This document shows positions 56,909 through 64,000 of a stretch of DNA of 64,000 nt, in pieces. How positions within the stretch are numbered: the stretch's first letter is position 1; every line of letters begins with the position of its first letter. The notes under the pieces are model-generated. The model was not told where the DNA came from. It searched no databases and saw nothing but the letters and a program-made list of their open reading frames with translations. The translations under genes and the position numbers were made by a program. This DNA is from an uncultured Schlesneria sp. (GTDB taxonomy: Bacteria > Planctomycetota > Planctomycetia > Planctomycetales > Planctomycetaceae), in assembly GCA_903899985.1 (NCBI GenBank), contig CAIULL010000245.1, positions 1 to 64,000 of the forward strand, given 5' to 3'.

Positions 56909-57496
56909 ATGTCGCTCGACTCACAAATCGTCATCGTCTCTGGACTGCCTCGTGCCGGTACGTCACTGATGATGCAGATGTTGCATCAGGGTGGACTGAC
57001 GATACTGACGGACGAAATTCGCATGGCAGATACTGACAACCCGCGCGGATATTTCGAATTTGAACAAGCGAAGAAGACGAAGCAAGATCCATCATGGCTG
57101 ACCGAAGCGCGCGGAAAAGTGGTGAAAATGGTGTCGGCATTGCTTTACGATTTGCCCGCGACTGAAAGTTACCGCGTCATTTTCATGAGGCGTGATCTCG
57201 ACGAAATCCTGGAATCCCAGGAAAAAATGCTCGCCCGACTTTCGCGTCCGGCGGCACCTCGTCATCAGATGAAGCAGTCGTTTGCGATTCATCTTGATCG
57301 ACTTTCCCAATGGCTACTCACGCAAAGCCACATGAACGTTCTTGAAGTGAATTTCAATCAGCTCATCAGCAATCCCGTACCCGAAGTTCATCGTATCGCT
57401 GAATTTCTCGATCACCGTCCATCAGTCGAGTTGATGATCAACGCCATAGATCCGACGCTCTATCGAAACCGGAAACCGGCTGAGTCGGACCAGTGA
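56909..57496 (+). CDS. Sulfotransferase-family protein
   Basis: A 195-residue protein with the PAPS-binding loop SGLPRAGTSLMMQML at residues about 10-24 and the later motif YRVIFMRRDLDEILESQEKM that holds the 3'-phosphate-binding Arg/Ser region. It is short for a sulfotransferase but complete at both ends. It should transfer sulfate from PAPS to a hydroxyl of a sugar or lipid. With two phosphatase-superfamily enzymes upstream in the same operon it may add or swap sulfate groups on a surface polymer (inference). The ATG at 56909 is one base after the preceding stop. Confidence 0.82.
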   Translation: MSLDSQIVIVSGLPRAGTSLMMQMLHQGGLTILTDEIRMADTDNPRGYFEFEQAKKTKQDPSWLTEARGKVVKMVSALLYDLPATESYRVIFMRRDLDEILESQEKMLARLSRPAAPRHQMKQSFAIHLDRLSQWLLTQSHMNVLEVNFNQLISNPVPEVHRIAEFLDHRPSVELMINAIDPTLYRNRKPAESDQ

Positions 57497-57738
57497 TCAG
57501 ACCTGAAAAATCATTCTCTAGCAAAATTGACACCTTTTTAAAGTTTGCGCAACTATGGCGGAAACCAGGCGTTTTTCGAAATTTCAGCGGTCTGCAAGCT
57601 TGAACGACTATGATGAGCAACATTGCCCGAACCGTAGCGGCGGCTTGTCGCCTCTGATCGCGGACGAAAAGGGATGCAGCATATCGAGGCCCACCAAAAC
57701 ACCGAATGAAACACTCATCGCCATCCCCAAAAAACAAA

Positions 57739-57821
57739 AGTTGGCCAAGTTCGACAGAGTTGGCCAAGTTCCCTGTTTCATAGTGTTTTTGCAGGTTTGA
57801 AGCTGGCCAACTTGGCCAACT
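57739..57821. repeat. Cluster of TTGGCCAA palindromes
   Basis: AGTTGGCCAAGTT occurs at 57739-57751 and 57758-57770, and its inverse AACTTGGCCAACT at 57809-57821, with a further TGGCCAA at 57805-57811. The direct copies are 19 bp apart. The inverse copy could fold back on either. Possible protein-binding cluster or part of a repeat element. Confidence 0.45.
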
Positions 57822-58212
57822 TCATACTTTCTCGTCTCATCCTCGGGACCCGAAACCACCAGAGGATGTCGAGTCTTCGCGGCCTACCAAAGCAATTTAA
57901 AACACTGCAAATGCGAAGACTTTTGAACAGAAGTTAACAACGTTAACGAAGGAATTCGGAATTGAGCGTTCGCACCATTCTGCCTGGACGGCTGTGACAT
58001 CACCAGACTTGTATGCGATTTTCTTCACTTCGTTACCTTCCATACCCTCTGTTCAAAAATCTTCTCTTCCGTTCTGCCATCATCACGAGTTACGAAATTT
58101 GGTGATAGAGTTCGACCGAGTTTGACTAACTTTATGATTTCGACTTTCCGTGTTTTCGTCATTGGTCTTCATATTCAATTCGCGGAAAGCAAAATCAACA
58201 GGAGGACCACAA

Positions 58213-58344
58213 ATGACCGCAGTCGTTTGTGGCCCCCAAATAAAAGTACGCTACGGAACACCAAGCGACTCAACCAACGACAGGGCCATACGGTTGAAAT
58301 TCATCCCAAGTTGTCACGAAGCAATTGTCTTCGTCAGGTTTTGA
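58213..58344 (+). CDS. Possible 43-codon ORF
   Basis: ATG at 58213 follows AGGAGG by eight bases, the best ribosome site of any short frame in this gap. The product would be MTAVVCGPQIKVRYGTPSDS plus 23 residues ending AIVFVRF. No family recognised. A strong hairpin (GGACCACAAA at 58204-58213 with TTTGTGGCCC at 58226-58235) overlaps the ribosome site, which could mask it. It could be chance. Confidence 0.3.
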   Translation: MTAVVCGPQIKVRYGTPSDSTNDRAIRLKFIPSCHEAIVFVRF

Positions 58345-58764
58345 TTTCCGGAAGTCTGGGTGAGCCGATGATTTGAATTATAGGACTCTCCCCCTCCTGC
58401 CCTCTGCTCAATCAAAACATCTCTCCAGCCGTTTCTGGGCAGCATCTCACACTTCACTTGTCGCAACACACAACATCACGACAAATGTATATAACAACTG
58501 TTATGTCACGTCGATTGAAAAACGGAGATGTTTTCTTAACGTTTGGAAGGTGCTCATGGAATTCGATGAGAGGCTACGGGAACAGAGCTTTTTCGTGCAT
58601 TAAACAGAGGCATCGCCGGTGAGAGCATTGGAATACATTAAAGATTCGACTTTGTGACGTCAGCGGCGAAAGCAAACAAAGTGTAACTCGCTTGAAAAGA
58701 AATCGTTTTTTGTGGGTCGGCAAGCCTGATCGAATGTGGGCGACGTTTGTTGCCAGCTCGCTGT

Positions 58765-60309
58765 CTATCGACGAGAAAGTTCGATCGCCCGCAATACTCT
58801 TAATGGATGGTCCGTCTGAATACAGTCGATTTCCCAATTAATTGCCTGCGTGTATTGCTCGATGGTTTCGTTCTTTCCCAGCGCGTCCGAAAACACTTGA
58901 ATACCACGGCGGTGGCATTCGGAAATCATTTCTTTCGACAGGATGGACCAGGATGCATCGACACCATACGGCTTAATCGCCGCAACAGAATCCAATTGTT
59001 CCATGTTTTTCAGGGGCGGCAACGTGCGAACAAGGGGATCCAGTTGGCGCAGCCGTTCGCAATACTGTCGCGACTGAAACACGACGTGCCGGTCCTGGAA
59101 GCCCCATTGATGGATTGCTTTCAGCAACACTTCGGGCTCGATATTCTTGGCGTCCAGATATGCGCCTGTTCGAGAGCCGTACGCCCTAAGCCCCTCATCG
59201 AATGACGGCACACGTTCTTGCGCATATCGCTTTCCGAACCATGTCCCGGCAGACAAGCCGCTGACCGATTCAAAAGTCAGGTCTCTCACCTTTCCGCTGC
59301 CATTTGTCGTCCGGTTCACTGTGCCATCGTGCATGAGCACCGTCTGATTGTCCTGAGTTGTCTGGATATCGATTTCGATAAAATCCGCTCCTAAATTGAC
59401 CGCTTCACGAATCGCCGGGATCGTATTCTCAGGCGCATAACGATTTGCTCCGCGATGACACGCAATTTTCACAGGTAATGTTCCGCCCAATCTAAGACGA
59501 GCATTCAGAAACAAGATGCCTGCTGGATGGTCGGTTTGCAGCCAGTCGACTCCTGCTTCAATAACGTTGCGCCAGACTTCAGGGTTGTCCCATTTCTCAC
59601 CGAGCACTTTTGCCTGGACCTTGATTCCGGTGGCGTGAAACTGTTCGCACAGCTCTTTGCTGACATCATCAGCGTCAATCTCGACGGCGGCAGGGGAGAC
59701 TTCTGAGACAAAAGAAGCAAACGGCATTGTGGGACGATATTTCGTCATCCCGGCGACCGCCTCGTTCGAGGCCGCCTTCACTTTCATCAGGACGTCGGGA
59801 GAACTGTAAACAACAACTTGCGCTTGCATGCCAGCGTCGAGAATATCTGCCGCAAGTTGCTGGGGATTGACCTGCTTGCAATCCAAATAGAGATTCACTT
59901 TACCCTTGGCGATCATCAGGGCCTCGCTCAGCGTGAGGATACGAATCCCCTTAAATCGTGGGGCGAACCATGAACCCGCATCGAGGTTTTTGAGGTCTTC
60001 GAGCGTCAACTCGTCGACGCGCCCGGTTCCGTCCGTCGTCGAGTCGACAGTGTCATTATGGATGATCACATGCTTCCCATCCTTTGTCAGCCGCACATCA
60101 ATCTCAACCCACTCACAGAAATCGTGAGCGCACATTTCGATTGCTGCGGCAGAGTTCTCTGGAGCGGCGCACATCATTCCCCGATGTACCATGACCTGAA
60201 TGGCTCGCGGAGGTGTCACCGGCTCAAAAAAAGAAAAACGTGGCTGTGCGTCGGCAAGCGACGATTGCAACAAGAGCAGGGTAACAGCCAAGAAAAACTG
60301 ACAACGCAT
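58765..60309 (-). CDS. Secreted tandem glycerophosphodiester phosphodiesterase
   Basis: A 514-residue protein with a signal peptide (CQFFLAVTLLLLQSSLADA) and two GDPD TIM-barrel domains in series. The first has MVHRGMMCAAPENS, WVEIDVRLTKDG, IHNDTVDSTTDGTG. The second has CHRGANRYAPENT, IEIDIQTTQDN, MHDGTVNRTTNGSG. Both keep the HR..(A)PEN, E-x-D and H-x-D active-site residues. It should hydrolyse glycerophosphodiesters such as lipid head groups or teichoic-acid-like polymers to glycerol-3-phosphate. A double domain is less usual than a single one. It is transcribed toward the long gap at 57497. Confidence 0.93.
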   Translation of the reverse strand: MRCQFFLAVTLLLLQSSLADAQPRFSFFEPVTPPRAIQVMVHRGMMCAAPENSAAAIEMCAHDFCEWVEIDVRLTKDGKHVIIHNDTVDSTTDGTGRVDELTLEDLKNLDAGSWFAPRFKGIRILTLSEALMIAKGKVNLYLDCKQVNPQQLAADILDAGMQAQVVVYSSPDVLMKVKAASNEAVAGMTKYRPTMPFASFVSEVSPAAVEIDADDVSKELCEQFHATGIKVQAKVLGEKWDNPEVWRNVIEAGVDWLQTDHPAGILFLNARLRLGGTLPVKIACHRGANRYAPENTIPAIREAVNLGADFIEIDIQTTQDNQTVLMHDGTVNRTTNGSGKVRDLTFESVSGLSAGTWFGKRYAQERVPSFDEGLRAYGSRTGAYLDAKNIEPEVLLKAIHQWGFQDRHVVFQSRQYCERLRQLDPLVRTLPPLKNMEQLDSVAAIKPYGVDASWSILSKEMISECHRRGIQVFSDALGKNETIEQYTQAINWEIDCIQTDHPLRVLRAIELSRR

Positions 60310-60439
60310 GATCTGGTTCGCCCTGTCGAAAAATGTGACGTCAAAAGGAACCGTGCCGTTCCCTGAAACACTCGTTTCGTCGCCAGTCTACTCGGGCCAT
60401 CCTGCGATTGTTGCGTCGCGATTTATTTTTCACAGAAAC

Positions 60440-62227
60440 TTAATGAGCGATCCGCTCGATGTCTTTCTTGCCACGACAGTATGCGCCAAAGGCGAAGAAT
60501 GAACCGGCCATCAACAGGTAGCCGACGGCGACGTTCCATGACCGGTAAGTTGTCGCCGCTTCCGATGTCGGGGCAGCGAAGGCGAAAAGAAAATCGACGA
60601 CGTTTCCGTTGATCTGATAGGCGTGCGTTAACCCAATAGCCGCACAGATGGCACCAATAACTGACCACGCGCCAGCGGCAAAGAATCTTCGGTCAATCAA
60701 AAAGGCCGAAATCGCTGCCAGGATCATGCAGGTGAAGATATAGCCCTGTTGCAATGAGATCATGCCGTGCAGTACGAAGTCGTTGACATTGGCTCGTGGG
60801 TCCGAAACGAGAAGATCTTGAAGCGTCTTTCCACCGGATTTGAAGAACGCGCCCTGTGTTACGGTGAAACCCCAGGCGGCGATGGCGGGAAACAGGCCAA
60901 CGGCGACAGCGGGGGCGTGCTCTCTGGAAACGACGGAAAACGCCTGCGCGGTGATGATGATCCCGATCCAGAGCACAATCGCAATCCCGGATTCCATCGG
61001 GATCAGGCTTTCGATCAGACTGACGGCTCCTGTGAGACAGATGGCGGTGATCACCACGCCGTTCAAGGTGGAATAACCGGCTCGTGCCCCCAGCGCTTTC
61101 CATCCGGGGTGACCAATATAGATGGTTGTGGGAAAGCAACTGCCGAAGAGAGCGGCGCAAATGGTGCTGACTCCGTTTGCTGCCAGCGACGATCGGGTTC
61201 CATACTTGTCCCCGGCCGCTTCGGCAGATTCGATGTTCTGCAAACTGCCAATCAGGTTGAACAGTCCCATCGGGACAATGACCGACAGAAATCCGCCCCA
61301 CTTTGATGGATCAGCCAGCAGTTCGAAGACCCGTACACCAACGAAGTGTGGCCAGTAGAACTTCAGTTGCTGGCAGGCACTCTGCACCGCTTCGATGTTC
61401 ATCGTTGATTCCGTCAGGTACGGAGCGGCAGCGGGAATAAATCCCGCGATCGCCGACATCAGCCATGCAATTCCTGTCCCAAGCACGACCGCAACCAGTC
61501 CCCCCGGAAGATGCCACGGGAAGGGGGCTTGTGCGAAGTAAGTGATCAGGACAATCGCAAGAGGCAACATCGCGATCAGGGGTTTTTGGAAGATTTGCAG
61601 AGCGAAGCTCATCGAGATGAAGCCGATCGCAATCCCTGCCAGAGTTGAAAGCAAGGCGGCACGAGGAGTACGGAAGCGAATGGCGTCAGCGACAAACGCT
61701 CCGAAAAACTCGATCAGACCACTGCCGATACAGGCGACCAAACCCATTTCCCAGGCGAGTCTGGCGGCGGCCTCGTTCGTTTGACCTTCTCCCAAAGCCT
61801 TACTGTAAACAGGATTCATCACGAAGAAGACGTAAACGAGCAGAGATGGTGTGTTAATGCCGTACGGAAGTGCGGTGACGTCGCTACGTCCTTCTTTTAA
61901 AGCAAGCTGGCGAGCCTGCCACGCATAAAAAATATTTCCGATGAGGATACTGACTGCAGCACCGGGCAGAATATGCTGAAAAAGCAGGTACGCACCATCG
62001 CCCGTCATCCCGCAGAGCCCTTTACAGAGCGCCAGAATCAACAGCAATTGAATCAGATTGTCGACAAACAGACCAAAGAATCCGTCCAGGTCACGGCGAA
62101 CAAATTGACGGTAGGCAGAAGACAATTTTTGGTTCCAGTCAGCTGAAAATCGAAAATCGGTTTTTTTGAACTTGCCTATTTCGACTTTTTTGGAAGAGCA
62201 AGAGCAAACCCAAGTCTGCAATCCCAT
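60440..62227 (-). CDS. NCS2-type permease
   Basis: A 595-residue membrane protein with about twelve segments and short basic ends. [31 protein letters not shown] and [64 protein letters not shown] match the nucleobase-cation-symporter-2/SulP-like superfamily (xanthine, uracil, guanine-hypoxanthine permeases). It likely imports a purine, pyrimidine or related anion by proton symport. Substrate cannot be told. The only good ATG is at 62227. It is on the same strand as the GDPD gene, 130 bases upstream of it. Confidence 0.85.
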   Translation of the reverse strand: MGLQTWVCSCSSKKVEIGKFKKTDFRFSADWNQKLSSAYRQFVRRDLDGFFGLFVDNLIQLLLILALCKGLCGMTGDGAYLLFQHILPGAAVSILIGNIFYAWQARQLALKEGRSDVTALPYGINTPSLLVYVFFVMNPVYSKALGEGQTNEAAARLAWEMGLVACIGSGLIEFFGAFVADAIRFRTPRAALLSTLAGIAIGFISMSFALQIFQKPLIAMLPLAIVLITYFAQAPFPWHLPGGLVAVVLGTGIAWLMSAIAGFIPAAAPYLTESTMNIEAVQSACQQLKFYWPHFVGVRVFELLADPSKWGGFLSVIVPMGLFNLIGSLQNIESAEAAGDKYGTRSSLAANGVSTICAALFGSCFPTTIYIGHPGWKALGARAGYSTLNGVVITAICLTGAVSLIESLIPMESGIAIVLWIGIIITAQAFSVVSREHAPAVAVGLFPAIAAWGFTVTQGAFFKSGGKTLQDLLVSDPRANVNDFVLHGMISLQQGYIFTCMILAAISAFLIDRRFFAAGAWSVIGAICAAIGLTHAYQINGNVVDFLFAFAAPTSEAATTYRSWNVAVGYLLMAGSFFAFGAYCRGKKDIERIAH

Positions 62228-62496
62228 GATACCCGACTGATTCGCGGTTACAACGCTCGAAGCACGTCATCGACGGTCAGTCGTTAACCGCACATTGGGC
62301 TGCCAGTCCCGGAACTCGATGCGATCGGACCAGACGCCAAAACGGCTGATTAACTTCAAAAGATATCGCTGCAAGCCGCATCGTTTTTTGGACTTGAACT
62401 CGCGTCTGAATGGGATTACGCTGGAATTTGAGGTTAGACAATTTGTCATTACATGGCCGCTTCGGAGAATTCGTCGCATTCAAAGGGTGGCTTTCA

Positions 62497-63486
62497 ATGA
62501 GAAAATCAAATCGTCAATTCTCCCGTCATGGATATACGATTACTGAACTGCTTGTTTCTATCGCAATCATTGCCATATTACTGGCTCTGCTCTTTCCAGC
62601 CATCCAACAAGCACGAGAATCTGCTCGACGGAGTACTTGCAAGAACAACCTGAAGCAGATTGGGCTGGCACTTCATAATTACGCCGATGCCTTTGGTCAG
62701 TTTCCAATTGGCGCTGGACTTGGCATTCCTGGCTTTAATTCGTTTGACCCTGGTTTACATAGAAAGGGTTCGGTTCTTGTGAGCATCCTTCCCTATCTGG
62801 ATCAGGCACCGTTTTACTCGCTGATTGATTTTCAAGGCGATGTTGTCACCCAATTCGAATCAGATCCATCCCTTTGCGGCACTAGCTTCCCGGTCTATAC
62901 CTGTCCAAGTGACGATCATCCCAAAACGGTGCTGTTTCAAGACGTGCAACGAGGTCAGTCCAATTATGGACCAAGCCAGGGATCGCAAATTATGGTGGCG
63001 AACTACAATTCGTGCTCTGAGTTTGCTGGCAATATTTTTGGGACGGGTTCAAAGCAGTATGGCGATACCGCGAACAGCGAATTGATATCAGGCGTATTCG
63101 GTCGCTCTGTATGGTCTGCACGTACCTCGGATGTAATCGATGGTACTTCCAACACGATCGCGTTTGGTGAGATTCGTGTGAAATGCAGCGATCACCCCAG
63201 TACGCTCGGCTGGTACACGACGCAGGCCTGGTTGTTAACGACTTCTGTACCAATCAATTACCCCACTTGCCCAAATGAAGGCCCAGGAAACGGTGATACA
63301 CCGCCAACATCCTGCAATTCATGGAGCAACTGGACAACGTCCAGCGGATTCAAGTCCCGGCATCCAGGCGGTGCTCACTTCGCTCTCTGTGACGGCTCTG
63401 TTCGATTCATCAATGAAAACATTGATTTTCTCACATACCAGGCTGTTGGGGACAGACGCGACGGCACCGCTATTAGTGATTTTTAG
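62497..63486 (+). CDS. DUF1559 prepilin-like protein
   Basis: A 329-residue protein with a type IV prepilin leader (RKSNRQFSRHG then YTITELLVSIAIIAILLALLFP, Gly before the cleavage point and Glu at +5). DUF1559 features follow: TCKNNLKQIGLALHNYADAFG, SDVIDGTSNTIAFGEI and GGAHFALCDGSVRFINENI near the end. The ATG at 62497 follows AGGGTGG and is preferred over 62410. Unlike the DUF1559 gene at 40761 it is not followed by a lipoprotein gene but by a glycosyltransferase-like gene eight bases later, so it may be glycosylated (inference). Confidence 0.95.
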   Translation: MRKSNRQFSRHGYTITELLVSIAIIAILLALLFPAIQQARESARRSTCKNNLKQIGLALHNYADAFGQFPIGAGLGIPGFNSFDPGLHRKGSVLVSILPYLDQAPFYSLIDFQGDVVTQFESDPSLCGTSFPVYTCPSDDHPKTVLFQDVQRGQSNYGPSQGSQIMVANYNSCSEFAGNIFGTGSKQYGDTANSELISGVFGRSVWSARTSDVIDGTSNTIAFGEIRVKCSDHPSTLGWYTTQAWLLTTSVPINYPTCPNEGPGNGDTPPTSCNSWSNWTTSSGFKSRHPGGAHFALCDGSVRFINENIDFLTYQAVGDRRDGTAISDF

Positions 63487-63494
63487 GAGTGACC

Positions 63495-64000
63495 GTGACT
63501 AGCTGGTTAAAGAATGATAATGACAACAGGCGTTTCGCCTTTGCCTTAACATCGCTCTATTTTCTGGTTGGTTGTTTTTCAATATCCATGCATGAGCCAT
63601 GGCGAGATGAACTACAAGCCTGGTTGATTGCGAGAGACAGCACGTCCGTCGCTGATCTATTTTCGCATTTGAAATATGAAGGTCAACCGGCCGTCTGGCA
63701 TTTGTGTCTCATGGGCATTTCCAGGGTTTGGGACAACCCGTTTGGGATGCAGTTATTCCATTTGCTGCTGGCTACTGGAACCACATTTTTGGTCGCCCTT
63801 TGCAGTCCGTTCAGCCGCCTGCAAAAGTGCCTGTTTGCATTTGGTTATTTTTCAGTATTTGAATACTCGGTGATCTCTCGCAACTATGCGATCGCGATTT
63901 TGATCATCGTCGTTTTTTCGAGTTTGTGTCGGCGAAGATTTGAATTGTTTGTGCCCATCGCGGTATTGCTCGGAATTCTTTGTCACACTTGTGTGCAGGG
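63495..64000 (+). CDS. GT39-like membrane glycosyltransferase, 3' end outside window
   Basis: An open frame from GTG 63495 runs off the window edge; at least 168 residues are seen. AGGAG at 63485-63489, overlapping the preceding stop, supports the start. The text MHEPWRDELQAWLIARDSTSV with an Asp-Glu pair in an early loop after the first membrane segment, then LFSHLKYEGQPAVWHL, is typical of dolichyl-phosphate-mannose/GT39-type transferases, which use a lipid-linked sugar at the outer face of the membrane. At least four membrane segments are seen. Coupled to the prepilin-like gene. Confidence 0.75.
   Translation, partial: MTSWLKNDNDNRRFAFALTSLYFLVGCFSISMHEPWRDELQAWLIARDSTSVADLFSHLKYEGQPAVWHLCLMGISRVWDNPFGMQLFHLLLATGTTFLVALCSPFSRLQKCLFAFGYFSVFEYSVISRNYAIAILIIVVFSSLCRRRFELFVPIAVLLGILCHTCVQ

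Larger units (their letters stand above)
57497..58764. other. Long gap with repeats and no confirmed gene
   Basis: About 1270 bases after the sulfotransferase and convergent with the GDPD gene. It holds the TTGGCCAA palindrome cluster (57739-57821), low-complexity text such as GTTAACAACGTTAACGAAGG near 57933, a long hairpin (58204-58235) and one short ORF with a good ribosome site at 58213. I recognise no other gene. It looks like decayed or regulatory DNA. Confidence 0.45.

Noticed and set aside
1-64000. tRNA or rRNA genes, CRISPR arrays, insertion sequences
   Set aside because: I found no cloverleaf, rRNA text, regular spaced repeats or transposase frame in reading both strands; a dedicated search could still find a tRNA.

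Overview
The window looks like a chromosomal segment of a planctomycete. The sequence holds a Tat-exported DUF1501 protein, two DUF1559 prepilin-like proteins (one followed by a small regulatory-domain lipoprotein), a formylglycine-type sulfatase, sulfatase/phosphodiesterase-fold enzymes, several short lipoproteins and secreted repeat proteins, long gaps between genes and mostly weak Shine-Dalgarno sites. Base composition is moderate, and one sulfatase gene (26681-28165) is visibly GC-richer. I saw no rRNA, tRNA, CRISPR array, transposase or phage gene. Genus assignment is not possible from the sequence alone.

Layout. 1-5060: noncoding stem-loop repeats, a VOC protein, a secreted trypsin-like protease, a leucine-rich-repeat protein and a DUF1501 protein. 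5061-9300: a regulatory-looking gap, then a DUF2278 protein and a large membrane protein with a periplasmic-binding-like exported region. 9413-14274: a catalase-like haem protein behind an unusually long cytochrome with four CXXCH sites. 14602-17096: an unknown protein with a strong terminator, an acetyltransferase, a DnaQ-like exonuclease and a broken DUF4826-like gene. 17151-25620: a CocE/NonD hydrolase, dCTP deaminase, cobalamin-dependent methionine synthase (metH), and modBC without a visible modA. 25626-29381: small proteins, a sulfatase and an unknown secreted protein.

29991-36112 is an operon-like run: a large membrane-anchored protein, a 46-codon ORF resembling the C-terminal tail of an ABC ATPase, a double-length ABC-2 permease and a HEAT-repeat protein. 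An intact ATPase with a matching tail lies alone at 42425-43438. 36133-41888 (minus strand) holds a TPR-fused sulfatase-fold enzyme, a polytopic histidine-rich TPR protein, a lipoprotein and a DUF1559 protein. 43606-47957 holds an acyltransferase-like membrane protein, an FHA protein and a triple-GYF protein.

48383-51092 is a compact signalling module: a receiver/serine-kinase fusion, a STAS anti-sigma antagonist and a GspE/PilB-type ATPase, preceded by a 22-bp direct repeat. 51703-57496 is a five-gene unit: two alkaline-phosphatase-superfamily enzymes, a ribbon-helix-helix-like small protein, an Oxa1/EMC3-like membrane protein and a sulfotransferase. Upstream of it lies an inverted broken copy of the first enzyme's 3' end. 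After a 1.27-kb noncoding stretch come a tandem glycerophosphodiesterase, an NCS2-type permease, a second DUF1559 protein and the start of a GT39-like membrane glycosyltransferase cut by the window edge.

The best candidates for undescribed systems are the receiver-kinase/STAS/GspE module, the phosphatase-pair/sulfotransferase cluster, the DUF2278 plus binding-protein-like membrane pair, and the ABC system that appears to have lost its local ATPase.
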